Assembly (NCBI RefSeq): GCF_050003625.1
Contig: NC_134398.1
Coordinates: 200,812,583 to 200,876,582, forward strand
Direction: 5' to 3'
Origin: Haematobia irritans
Lineage: Eukaryota; Arthropoda; Insecta; Diptera; Muscidae
Length of the DNA stretch: 64,000 bases
The first letter of the stretch is position 1; every line of letters begins with the position of its first letter. Shown here in pieces: positions 33,446 through 46,110 of this stretch. The notes below the pieces were generated by a model. That model did no database searches. It was not told where the DNA came from and was given only the letters and a program-made list of their open reading frames with translations. Position numbers and translations under genes: made by a program.

Positions 33446-34895
33446 AACAAGTATATACGGCCGTAAGTTCGTCCAGGCCGAAGCTTATGTACCCCCCACC
33501 ATGGATTGCGTAGAAACTTCTACTGAAAACTGTCATCCACAATCGAATTACTTGGGTTGCGGTAACACTTACCGATGGCAAAGTATCTTAAAACTTCCTA
33601 ACACCGTCTTCTAAATTGCAAGGTAGTCCATACATGGTATATATTAAAATACAAAAGGCCGAATAAGTACGTAAATAATTCAGTTTGACAAAATTTTCTA
33701 TAGAAATAAAATTTTGCCAAATAAAAATTTGACAACATTTTCTATAGAAGTAAAATTTGGACAACATTTTCTATAGAAGTAAAATTTTCACAACATTTTC
33801 TAAAGAATTAAAATTTTGACAAAATTTTTTATAAAAATAAAAATAAAAAAAGCCTGCTATCATACAAAACCTTTTTTCTGGAGGTTCAAGTGTGGTTCAT
33901 TGTTGGGTTTAATGAACTGCCTGAATTTATTCTGATAATTGGTTGATAGTTTTGCTGCAAGTAGAGGATGCTGATGAGGAATGTGGTAATTCCGAAACAG
34001 CTGCCCATCCATCCATCTTGCAGTCTATAGGGCTTTGCCCAAATAAATTTGACAAACATTATTTTCCTCTGTTGGTTAAGCTACACTTGTAGGTTAGTCA
34101 ATGTATGGTTTTAAGCTGCAATAAAAAGAACAAAAAATAAAATTTTGACAAAATTTTCTATAGAAATAAAATTTTGACAAAATTTTCTATAGAACAAAAA
34201 TTTTGACAAAATTTTCTATAGAAATAAAATTTTCACAAAATTTTCTATAGAACAAAAATTTTGACAAAATTTTCTATAGAAATAAAATTTTGGTAGATTA
34301 TTTTTGGCTCGAGTGGCAACCATGATTATGAACCGATATGGACCAATTTTTGGTGTGATTGGGGATCGGCTATATATAACTATAGACCGATTTGGATCAA
34401 TTTTGGCATGGTTATTAGCTGCGATATACTAACACCACGTTCCAAATTTCTACCGGATCTCATGAATTTTGCTTCTCCAAGAGGCTTCGGAGATCACATC
34501 TGGGGAACGGTTTATATGGGGGCTATATATAATTATGGACCGATATGGACCAATTTGTGCATGGTTGGTAGAGACCATATAATAACACCACGTACCAAAT
34601 TGCAACCGGATCGAATGAATTTTGCTCCTCCAAAAGGCTCCGGAGGACAAATCTGGGGATCGGTTTATATGGGGGCTATATATAATTATGGACCAATGTG
34701 TACCAATTTTTGCACAGTTGTTACTTACCATACACTTACACCCTGTACCAAATTTCAGCCGGATCGGATAAAATTTGCTTCTCTTAGAGGCTCCGCAAGC
34801 CAAATCTGGGGATCGGTTTATATGGGGGCTATATGTAATTATGTACCGATTTGGATCAATTTTTGTATGGTTGTGAGAGACCATGTACAAACAAA
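33446..34895 (+). mobile_element. D element, copy 2 (tail missing, array inside)
   Basis: The head TATATACGGCCGTAAGTTCG is followed by TACCCCCCACCATGGATTGC. The sequence enters a 29-bp array at AATTCAGTTTGACAAAATTT, exactly as in copy 1. The array runs to about 34290 and ends with TTTTTGGCTCGAGTGGCAAC, a hAT-like right end, before returning to D sequence (TTATGAACCGATATGGACC) and three 153-bp units. The GACGGACGG tail is lost; the copy breaks into array at about 34896. Confidence 0.75.
33848..34133. mobile_element. ~285-bp inserted segment of unknown family
   Basis: Between array units there is a stretch of normal base composition that includes GCTGCAAGTAGAGGATGCTG, AATTCCGAAACAGCTGCCC and GGGCTTTGCCCAAATAAAT. 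I believe this wording recurs in muscid genomes, but I cannot name the family. No poly(A), TIR or clear target duplication was found. Confidence 0.5.
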
Positions 34896-35671
34896 ATTTT
34901 GGCAAAATTTTCTATAAAAATTGAAATTTTCGTAAAATTTTCGACAAAATTTTCTATAAAAAATTAACAAAATTTTCTATAAAAAAATTAACAAAATTTT
35001 CTATAAAAAATTAACAAAATTTTCTATAAAAAAATTGATAAAATTTTCTACACAAAATAAATTTTGGTAAAATATTCTATAAAAATTAAAATTTTCGTAA
35101 AAATTGACAAATTTTTCTATTTAAAAAAATTGACAATTTTCTATAAAATATAAATTTTGGAAAAATTTTCAATAAAAAATTAACAAAATTTTCTATAGAA
35201 ATAACCTTTTGACAAAATTTTCTATAAAAATAAATTTTGGCAAAATTTTCTATAAAAATTGAAATTTTCGTAAAATTTGACAAATTTTTCTATAAAAAAA
35301 TTGGCAAAATTTTCTATATTTGGCTCGAGTGGCAACCATGATTATGAACCGATATGGACCAATTTTTGGTGTGATTGGGGATCGGCGATATATAACTATA
35401 GACCGATTTGGATCAATTTTGGCATGGTTATTAGCTGCGATATACTAACACCACGTTCCAAATTTCTACCGGATCTCATGAATTTTGCTTCTCCAAGAGG
35501 CTTCGGAGATCACATCTGGGGAACGGTTTATATGGGGGCTATATATAATTATGGACCGATATGGACCAATTTGTGCATGGTTGGTAGAGACCATATAATA
35601 ACACCACGTACCAAATTGCAACCGGATCGAATGAATTTTGCTCCTCCAAAAGGCTCCGGAGGACAAATCTG
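34303..35671 (+). repeat. 353-bp direct duplication (34303-34655 and 35319-35671)
   Basis: Both copies start TTTGGCTCGAGTGGCAACC and stop at GGAGGACAAATCTG, with a constant offset of 1016 bases. I see one difference (GGCTATATATAAC versus GGCGATATATAAC). Both ends of the second copy join 29-bp array sequence. The near identity shows a recent event, plausibly unequal exchange between array tracts. Confidence 0.9.
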
Positions 35672-36534
35672 ACAAAATTTTCTATAAAAAATGAACAAAA
35701 TTTTCTATAGAAATAACATTTTGACAAAATTTTCTATGGAAATAAAGTATTGGCAAAATGTTCTACAAAAAAAATTTTTTGACAAAATTTTATATAAAAG
35801 ATGTTTGTCAAAATTTTCAATAACAATGAAATTTTCGTAAAATTAACAAAATTTTCTATAAAAAAATTTACAAAATTTCCTATAAAAACTAAATTTTGGC
35901 AAAATTTTCTATAAAAATTGAAATTTTCGTAAAATTTGAAAAATTTTTCTATAGAAAAATTGGCAAAATTTTCTATAAAAATTTAAATTTTGGCAAAAAT
36001 TTTCAATAGAAAACAAATATTGAACAAAATTTTCTTCAAAAAATAAATTTTTAACAAATTTTTCTATAAAAATAAAATTTTCAAAATTTTCAATAAAAAA
36101 TGAACAAAATTTTCTATAGAATTTTTATATAAAATTTGCTATAGAATTTTTATATTTTCTATAAAAATACATTTTGGCAAAATTTTCTATAAAAATTTAA
36201 ATTTTCTTAAAATTTGACAAATTTTTCTATAAAAAAGTTTCTATAACAAACAAAATTTTGGCAAAAATTTTCTATAGAAAACAAATATTGACAAATTTTT
36301 CTACAACAAATAAAATGTTGAAAAATTTTTCTATAAAAAACAAAAAACAAAATCGTAAAATTTGACAAAATTTTCTATAAAAAATTAACAAAATTTCCTA
36401 TGGAAATAACATTTTGACAAAATTTTCTATAGAAATGAAGTTTTGGCAAAAAGATATTTGACAAAATTTTCTAATAAAAATAAATTTTTGTAAAATTAAA
36501 AAATGTACAAAAAAAACATAAAAATAATATAAAA

Positions 36535-37687
36535 CAAGTATATACGGCCGCAAGTTCGGCCAGGCCGAATCTTATGTACCCACCACCATGGATTGCGTAG
36601 AAACTTCTACGAAAGACTGTCATCCACAATCGAATTACTTGGGTTGTGGTATCTTAAAACTTCTTATTCCTGCATGGTTGTTGGATACCATAACTAACAT
36701 CACGTACCAAATTTCAACCGAATGGGAAGTATTTTGCTCTTCCAAGGGGCTCTGGAGGTCAAATCTGGGGATCGGTTTATATGGGGCCTATATATAATTA
36801 TGGACCGATATCGACCAATTTTTGCATGGGAGTTTGAGGCCATATATTAACACCACGTACCAAATTTCAACTGAATCAGATGAATTTTGGTCTTCCAAGA
36901 GGTTCCGGAGGTCAAATCTGGTGATCGGTTTATATGTGGGCTATATATAATTATGAGCCGATGTGGACCAATTTTTGCATGGTTGTTAGAGACGATATAC
37001 TGACACCATGTACCAAATTTCAGCCGGATCGGATGAAATTTGCTTCTCTTAGGGGTCTCGCAAGCCAAATCGGGGGATCGGTTTATATGTGGGCTATATA
37101 TAATTATGAGCCGATGTGGACCAATTTTTGCATGGTTGTTAGAGACCATATACTAACACCATGTACCAAATTTCAGCCGGATCGGATGAAATTTGCTTCT
37201 CTTAGGGGCCTCGCAAGCCAAATCGGGGGATCGGTTTATATGGGGGCTATATATAATTATGGACCGATGTGGACCAATTTTTGCATGGTTGTTAGAGACC
37301 ATATACTAACACCATGTACCAAATTTCAGCCGGATCGGATGAAATTTGCTTCTCTTAGAGGCCTCGCAAGCCAAATTTTGGGGTCCGTTTATATGGGGGC
37401 TATACGTAAAAGTGGACCGATATGGCCCATTTGCAATACCATCCGACCTACATCAATAACAACTACTTGTGCCAAGTTTCAAGTCGATAGCTTGTTTCGT
37501 TCGGAAGTTAGCGTGATTTCAACAGACGGACGGACGGACGGACGGACGGACATGCTCAGATCGACTCAGAATTTCACCACGACCCAGAATATATATACTT
37601 TATGGGGTCTTAGAGCAATATTTCGATGTGTTACAAACGGAATGACAAAGTTAATATACCCCCCATCCTATGGTGGTGGGTATAAAA
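36535..37687 (+). mobile_element. D element, copy 3 (complete, no internal array)
   Basis: It starts ACAAGTATATACGGCCGCAAG and ends CATCCTATGGTGGTGGGTATA. It has the 153-bp repeats (open for 257 codons at 36934-37707) and the GACGGACGG tail (37525-37549). Unlike copies 1 and 2, the head passes directly to CATGGTTGTTGG without a 29-bp array, so the array is a subfamily trait. Confidence 0.75.
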
Positions 37688-38360
37688 ATGTACAAAATTT
37701 TCTATAAAAAAATTTACAAAATTTTCTATAAAAAAAATTTACAAGATTTTCTATAAAAACAAAATTTTGGCAAAATTTTCTATAAAAATTGAATTTTTCG
37801 TAAAATTTGACAAAATTTTTTATAAAAAATTGGCAAAATTTTTATAAAAAAATTGGCAAAATTTTCTATAAAAATTAAAATTTTGGCAAACATTTTCTAT
37901 AGAAATTAATATTGACAATATTTTCTATAAAAAATAAAATTTTGGCACAATTTTCTACAAAAAACTAAAATTTTGACACAATTTTCTACAAAAAATAAAA
38001 TTTTGACAAAATTTGCTATCGAAAAAATTTTTTTGCAAAATTTTCTATAAAAAATAAAACTTTGACAAAATTTTCTATAAAAAATTAAATTTTGGCAAAA
38101 TTTTCATTAAATTTTACAAAAAATTCTATAAAAAATTGGCAAAATTTTCTATAAAAAATAAAATTTTGACAAAAAAATCTAAAAAATAAAATTTTGGCAA
38201 GTTTTCTATAAAAAATAAAATTTTGAATAATTAAAAATAGATAATATATAAAATGTTGACAAAATTTTCTTTAGAAATAGAATTTGGAATCTATGGGGAA
38301 AAATTTTTTGATAAAATTTTATTTCGATTAAAATTTTGCAAAATAAGATTTTTTGTTTGG
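37688..38360 (-). repeat. 29-bp array, right part of the 5.4-kb element
   Basis: Degenerate units of the form AAAATTTTCTATAAAAAATA with GG or GA linkers. Equivalent tracts lie at 33095-33435, 34896-35315 and 35672-36530 within the same element. Confidence 0.85.
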
Positions 38361-38411
38361 TAATTTTTTGGTAGATTTTTTTTTGGCTCGAGTGGCAATC
38401 GTGATGCCAAC

Positions 38412-39880
38412 CCTCTTCTTATAAGAAAAATGTTTCTATGTGTTAACAAAACAAATCATGTTATTTTTTTTCTACGTATATTCATCCATTTGTATAATTT
38501 TTTGTTTATACAAAAATATATTAATACAATAAATAATGTAGATTTCTGTGAAAACATTTGTTTTCAATGTCTCGATATACCGCTAAATACAAAGGGAATG
38601 TGATTAGCGTTAGTAATAATTTTTTTAAAACTCATATCCTACAATTTGATTTTCATGGGAGACATAAGTAAAAATTTCATAATATTTTTTAACGAAAAAA
38701 ATATGTAATCAATAATTAGTTTTTTTTATAGAAAAAAACTTATTTCATAAAATTGCGAATGTCCTTAAACAATCAGCCACCAATAAGAAAAATTTTCCAT
38801 TGCTTACCATTTCTCTCTTGGTTCGCTGACTTTGCCCCTTCGCCAGATATTAAGATGATGTTGTGTGACCCTGAAGTTATTTTATCTTTTTAATATATGA
38901 TAGGCCTAGAAAAACTACAATAACCCGCCATAAACATAAATTTTGTTAACATTGAAAATAGTTTCATTCAATATTGTGTTTTCATGTTTTTCATAGTAAA
39001 AATAACACAAAAAACAACAAAACGAATGATAGCAAGGTGTAGACTTAAATATAAATTTCTACGTAGATGTTTTTTAAAAATATATAAATTTTATCACTTT
39101 TCCTTATGCATGTTTTGTTTTGATTTTCATGCGTATTTCTTAGAGATCATTATAAAATGAAAGAATTAATATTATCGTCTCTCATAGTATTTCGTATTAA
39201 AACAAAAAAGCCTAAGGAATATTTTCTCAATGTGGTGTTGTTGTTGTTGTTTTTTTTTTGTTTTTCTTTTATTAGAATACTACCTCACAAGATCTATGCG
39301 ATCTTTGAAAGATCATTGAAATATTCAGTGTTGAAATTAAATTTAAAAGCTAAAACATAGAACGCATTCATGTTCAAATGAATTGATTTGAGCAATAACT
39401 TTTTGCTGTGTTCTAGTTCTCTGAAATCGAAGGTCATCGTCATCATCAACATCAAACAACATTAACAAATTGTGTGTGCTTTTTTTCTACTTTTCGAAAA
39501 ACATACCGTTTTATTTTTATATACAATTTGATTTAAGAGTGTTTTGGTTTTTCCTAATTTTTTTTTTTAAATCAAAAAAAAAAAAATTAAAAACAAAAAA
39601 AGTGTAGATGTTTTTTCTAAGTTCAATATTTTTTTCTCATTCCATTAGATTGGATTATGGAACAATATTGTAAGCAATAAAAATGTATTTACGGTAAATT
39701 TGCCAAATATACTAAATTATTAACAAATAAATAGCAAACAGTAAATTTTAAATAAATTTTCTAAGAAGACTAAATTTTTGGAAATTTGTACAAGAGCTCC
39801 TAAAATAGAAAATTTTAACTTAGTAACAATAAAAACAATTTTGAAAAGATTAATAGCAAAATACGACAAAAATGGCTATA
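38412..39880. other. A+T-rich sequence; no gene seen
   Basis: The sequence is not obviously repetitive and has long T runs. A 67-codon frame at 39157-39360 has no recognisable features. A CATCGTCATCATCAACATC trinucleotide stretch lies near 39435. Confidence 0.4.
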
Positions 39881-42800
39881 AATATTAAAATTCTATAAAA
39901 ATTACTACAAAAATTAATATTAAAAAAATATATATATAAATTTTTTTAAATTTTGGCGAAATTTTCTATAAATGGCAAATATACTTGGTCGATAAACTTG
40001 GAAGAAATTATGAATTTCACCATTAACAAAAAGTGTATAAAAATAAACAGAAAACAGTAAATTTTGAGAAATATTTTACAAAACTAGAAAATTTTAATGA
40101 AATAATTATAAATTGTTAGTTATGACCAAATTTTCTATAAAGAACAAATTTTGAAAAATTTCGATAAATAGCAAAATTTGAGAAAAATTATTTAAATTAT
40201 TATTCATCAAAAATTACCATTAATAATAAAATTCTACGAAATTTTATAAAAAAATTTTAATTTGGGCGAAATTTTCTATAAATAGAAAATATCGACGAAA
40301 TTTGCTATAAACAGTGAATATCGAGGAATATGTCTTAAAAATTTTCGATAAATAGTAAAACTTGACAAAAATTTCTATAAGTAATAAAAGTCGTCAAAAA
40401 TTGCTATAAGTAACAAAATTTGAGAAAATTTCATAAAATTTTAATATTGAAGAAATTTTCTATAAATAGTAAATATCGACGAACTTTTCTATAAACAGTA
40501 AATATTGGGGTATTTGTCTGGCCAAAATTTCGATAAATAGTGAACTTTGACCAAAATTGCTATAAGTAATAAAATTCGTCAAAATTGCTATAAATGTTAA
40601 AATTTGAGAACTTTAAAAAAAATTAATTCGTACGAAATTTTCTAAAAATAGTAAATATCGACAATTTTTTCTATAAACATTAAATATCGAGAAATTTGTC
40701 CGAATATTTCTCGGAAAATAGTAAAAATTTGACAAAAAAAATGTTATAAATATTAAAATTCAAAAAATCCTATAAATAATAAAATTCGACAAACCTTCAT
40801 AAAAAATTTTAATTTGAACGAAGTTTTCTATAAATAGTAAATATCGACAAAATTTTCTATAAACAGTAAATATCGAAGTATTTATTTTGAAAAATTTCGA
40901 TAAATCGTGAAATTTTACAAAAATTGCTATAAATATTAAAATTCGAAAAAATGTTATAAATAATAAAATTCGACAAAATTTCATAAAAAAAATTAATTTG
41001 TATGAAATTTTCTATAAAAAGTAAATATCGACGAAATTTTCTAAAGACAGGTGTTTGTCTTGTCTTTAAAAAAAGAAAAAAAAATTAAACAATACGAAAT
41101 TTTCTAAAAATAGTAAATATCGAAAAATTTTTCTACAAACACTGAATATCGATAAGTTTGTCTTGAACATTTTCCGGAAAGTAGTAAAATTTGACAAAAA
41201 ATTTTATAAATATTAAAATTCAAAAAAATTCTATAAATAATAAAATTCGACAAAATTTGATAAAAATTTTTAATTTGAACTAAATTTTCTATAAATAGTA
41301 AATATTGACAAAATTTTCTATAAACAGTAAATATCGAAGTATTTGTCTTGAAAAATTTCTATAAATCGTGAAATTTGACAAAAATTGCTATAAATATTAA
41401 AATTCGAAAAAATTCTATAAATAATAAAATTCGACAAAATTTCATAAAAAAATTTAATTTGTATGAAATTTTCTATAACAAGTAAATATCGATGAAATTT
41501 TCTATAGACAGGTGTTTGTGTTGTTTTCAAAAAAAAAAAAAATTATCTGTACGAAATTTTCTAAAACTAGTAAATATCGACAAATTTTTCTATAAACATT
41601 GAATATCGATAAATTTGTCTTGAACATTTTTCGGAAAGTAGTAAAATTTGACAAAAAATATTATAAATATTAAAATTCAAAAAAAATCTATAAATAATAA
41701 AATTAGACAAAATTTCATAAAAAATTTTAATTTGAACTAAATTTTCTATAAATAGTAAATATCGACAAAATTTTCTATAAACATTTTGTCTTGAAAAATT
41801 TCGATAAATCGTGAAATTTGACAAAAATTGCTATAAATATTAAAATTCGAAAAAATGCTATAAATAATAAAGTTCGACAAAATTTCATGAAAATTTTTAA
41901 TTTGTACGAAATTTTCTATAAAAAGTAAATATCGACGAAATTGTCTTGTCTTCAAAAAAAGTTTTTAATTTGTACGAAATTTTCTAAAAATAGTAAATAT
42001 CGACAAAATTTTCAATAAACTTTGAATATCGATAAATTTGTCTTGAACATTTTTCGGAAAGTAGTAAAATTTGACAAAAAATGTTATAAATATTAAAATT
42101 CAAAAAATTCTATAAATAATAAAATTCGACAAAATTTCATAAAAAATTTTAATTTGAACGATATTTTCTATAAACAGTAAATATCGAAATATTTGTATTG
42201 AAAATTTTTGATAAATCTTGAAATTTGACAAAAATTGCTATAAATATTAAAATTCGAAAAAAATGCTATAAATAATAAAATTCAACAAAATTTCATAAAA
42301 AAGTTTTAATTTGTATGAAATTTTCTATAAAAAGTAAATATCGACGAAATTGTCTTGTCTTCAAAAAAAAAAAAAAAAAACAAATAATCTGTACGAAATT
42401 TTTTAAAAATAGTAAATATCGACACATTTTTTTATAAACATTGAATATCGATAAATTTGTCTTGAACATTTTTCGGAAAGTAGTAAAATTTGACAAAAAA
42501 TTTTATAAATATTAAAATTCAAAAAAATTCTATAAATAATAAAATTCGACAAAATTTGATAAACATTTTTAATTTGAACGAAATTTTCTATAAATAGTAA
42601 ATATCGACAAAATTTTCTATAAACAGTAAATATCGAAGTATTTGTCTTGACAAATTTTGATAAATCGTGAAATTTGACAAAAATTGCTATAACTATTAAA
42701 ATTCGAAAAAAATGCTTTAAATAATAAAAATCGACAAAATTTCATGAAAATTTTTAATTTGTACGAAATTTTCTATAAAAAGTAAATATCGACGAAATTT

Positions 42801-45800
42801 TCTATAGACAGGGGTTTGTCTTGTCTTCAAAAAAATTTTTAATTTGTAATAGTAAATATCGACAAATTTTTCTATAAACGTTGAATGAATATCGATAAAT
42901 TTGCGTGAACATTTTTCGGAAAGTAGTAAAATTTGACAAAAATTTTTATAAATATTAAAATTCAAAAAATTCTATAAATAATAAAATTCGACAAAATTTC
43001 ATAAAAAATTTTAATTTGAACGAAATTTTCTATAAATAGTAAATATCGACAACATTTTCTAAAAGCAGTAAATATCGAAGTATTTGTCTTGAAAAAATTC
43101 GATAAATCGTGAAATTTGACAAATATTGCTATAAACATTAACATTCGAAAAAATGCAATAAATAATAAAATTCGACAAAATTTCATGAAAATTTTTAATT
43201 TGTACGAAATTTTCTATAAAAAGTAAATATCGACGAAATTGTCTTGTCTTCAGAAAAATTTTTAATTTGTACGAAATTTTCTAAAAATAGTACATATCGA
43301 AATTTTTTTCTATAAACCTTAAATATCGAGAAATTTGTCTGAACATTTTTAGGAAAATAGTAAAATTTGACAAAAAAATATAAATATTAAAATTCAAAAA
43401 AATTCTATAAATAATAAAATTCGACAAAATTTCATAAAAAATTTTAATTTGAACTAAATTTTCTATAAATAGTAAATATTGACAAAATTTTCTGTAAACA
43501 GTAAATATCGAAGTATTTATCTTGAAAATTTTTGATAAATCGTGAAATTTGACAAAAATTGATATAAATATTAAAATTCGAAAAAATTCTATAAATAATA
43601 AAATTCGACAAAATTTCATGAAAATTTTTAATTTGTACGAAATTTTCTATAAAAAGTAAATATCGACGATATTGTCTTGTCTTCAAAAAAAAATTTTAAT
43701 TTGTACGAAATTTTCTAAAAATAGTAAATATCGACAAATTGAACATTTGAACAAATTTCGGAAAGCAGTAAAATTTGACAAAAAAATTTTATAAATATTT
43801 TCTAGAGACAGATGTTTGTCTTGTCTTGTACGAAATTTTCTAAAAATAGTAAATATCGACAAATTTTTCTATAAACATTAAATACCCAGAAATTTGTCTT
43901 GAAAATTTTTCCGAAAATAGCAAAATTTGACAAAAAAATGTTACAAATATTAAAATTAAAAAAAATTCTATAAATAATTAAATTGGACAAAATTTGATAA
44001 AAATTTTTAATTTGAACTAAATTTTCTATAAATAGTAAATATTGACAAAATTTTCTATAAACAGTAAATATCAAAGTATTTGTCTTGAAAAATTTTGATA
44101 AATTGTGAAATTTGACAAAAATTGCTATAAATATTATAATTCGACAAAATTTCATGAAAATTTTTAATTTGTACGAAATTTTCTATAAAAAGTAAATATC
44201 GATGAAATTGTCTTGTCTTCAAAAAAAAAAAAAAAAAATTTAATTCTTACGAAATTTTCTAAAAATAGTAAATATCGACAAATTGAACATTTGAACATTT
44301 TTCGGAAAGCAGTAAAATTTGACAAAAAAAAAATGTTATAAATATTAAAATTCAAAAAATTCTATAAATAATAAAATTCGACAAAATTTGATAAAAATTT
44401 TTAATTTGAACTAAATTTTCTATAAATAGTAAATATTGACAAATTTTTCTATAAACAGTAAATATCGAAGTATTTGTCTTGAAAAATGTTGATAAATCGT
44501 GAAATTTGACAAAAATTGCTATAAATATTAAATTTCGAAAAAAATGCTATAAATAATAAAATTCGACAAAATTTCATAAAAAAATTTAATTTGTACGAAA
44601 TTTTCTATAAAAAGTAAATATCGACGAAACTTGCTATAGAAAGGTGTTTGTCTTGTCTTCAAAAAAAAAATTTAATTTGTACGAAATTTTCTAAAAATAG
44701 TAAATATCGACAAATTTTTCTATAAACATTAAATATCGAGAAATTTAACTTGAAAATTTTTCCGAAAATAGCAAAATTTGACAAGAAAGTTTTACCAATA
44801 TTAAAATTTAAAAAAAATCTATAAATAATAAAATTGGACAAAATTTGATAAAAAATTTTAATTTGAACTAAATTTTCTATAAATAGTAAATATTGGCAAA
44901 ATTTTCTATAAACAGTAAATATCGAAGTATTTGTCTTGAAAATTTTTGATAAATTTTGAAATTTGACAAAAATTGCTATAAATATTAAAATTCGAAAAAA
45001 TGCTATAAATAATAAAAATCGACAAAAATTCATGAAAATTTTTAATTTGTACGAAATTTTCTATAAAAAGTAAATATCGACGAAATTTTCTATAGACAGA
45101 TGTTTGTCTTGAACATTTTTCAATAAATAGTGAAATTTGAAAAAAATTGTTATAAATAATAAAACTTTAGAAAATTGTATTGTACGAAATTTTCTATAAA
45201 CATTAATATTAAAAATTGCTATAAATAATAAAATTTGAGAAAAATTAATAAAATTTAATTTGGACGAACTTTTCTTTAAATAGTTAATATCGACTAAGTT
45301 GTCGGTAAAAATCACTGAAATTGTAAATTAAATTTCATCATTTTTTTTTTGTAAATAGTTAGGTTTCATAGTTTTCCAATAAATAATAAATTTTTTTATA
45401 ATTACTAAAACTTTGATAAATTTTTCAAAAATAAACAGCAAATCGTAATAAGTTTTCTTGGGAAACAAATTTTTTTACGAAAACTCTACAAACAGAAAAA
45501 TTCAATGAAATAAAAATAATTAATTAATTAACAATCATCAAATTTTACTGTAAACAGCAAATTTTGAAAAAAAAAAATAAATAGTAAAATTTGACTAATA
45601 TTGCTATAAATATTAAAATTCGACAAAAATTGCTTTGTATAACAATCGATAAATTTGCTTGTACCTTTTTCGGAAAGTAGTAAAATTTGACAAAAAAATG
45701 TTATAAATATTAAAATACAAAAAATTCTATAAATAATAAAATTCGGGAAATTTTCATATAAACTTTAAAATTTGACGAATTTCGACGAAATAGTCTATTA

Positions 45801-46110
45801 AACTTAAAAAAAAACTAAATTTTGCGAAACACTCTTATAAATAGAAAATTTTAATGAAAAAATAATAAATTGTTAATTATGACCACATTTTCTATAAACA
45901 CCAAATTTTGGAAAAAATTGATTAAAATTAAAATTTGACAAAAAATTTCACCAAATATTGAAAATCCAAAAATTTGCTATAAATAAAAAAAAATCGGCAA
46001 AATTTCATAAAAATAGTTAACAACGACGAAATTTTCTATAAACATTAAATATCGAAGATTTTTGTCTAGAAATTGTATATATCCACGAAGATGTTAATAG
46101 GTTTCGATAA
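39880..46110 (-). repeat. Diverged 29-bp array with a ~430-bp higher-order repeat
   Basis: Units such as TAAATAGTAAATATCGACAA then AATTTTCTA are again 29 bases, but many variants are mixed (TCGAC, GTAAATATCG, TTGACAAAAATTGCTA). A long-range period is set by the phrase TTTGTCTTGTCTTC followed by an A run, seen at about 41052, 41515, 41945, 42353, 42818, 43242, 43675, 44212 and 44650; the spacing is mostly 410-465. Open minus-strand frames of 60-124 codons here read as FCRILLFIAFFRILIF-type peptides with a 29-residue period; they are products of the repeat and not genes. Confidence 0.88.

Larger units (their letters stand above)
32978..38403. mobile_element. 5.4-kb hAT-like non-autonomous element filled with 29-bp arrays
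   Basis: The left end is CACGGTTGCCACAGTTGG and the right end GGCTCGAGTGGCAATCGTG. They form an inverted repeat (CACGRTTGCCAC). The flanks are a perfect 8-bp duplication, ATGCCAAC (32970-32977 and 38404-38411). Inside are long 29-bp arrays of a TTTTCTATAAAAAATAAAAT variant, one broken D element (33446-34895), a duplicated piece of it (35319-35671), one full D element (36535-37687) and a ~285-bp foreign segment (33848-34133). The subterminal regions carry TTGGTAGAATTCTAC and TTTTGGTAGATTTTT motifs. No transposase frame is present. The intact ends and duplication show that the element inserted as one unit; whether it was already 5.4 kb then, or grew afterwards, is not resolved. Confidence 0.85.

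Noticed and set aside
40760..45315. Series of minus-strand frames rich in Phe, Ile, Tyr and Lys, looking like a family of small membrane proteins
   Set aside because: The 29-residue period equals the 29-bp repeat read through all three frames; they are products of the array.
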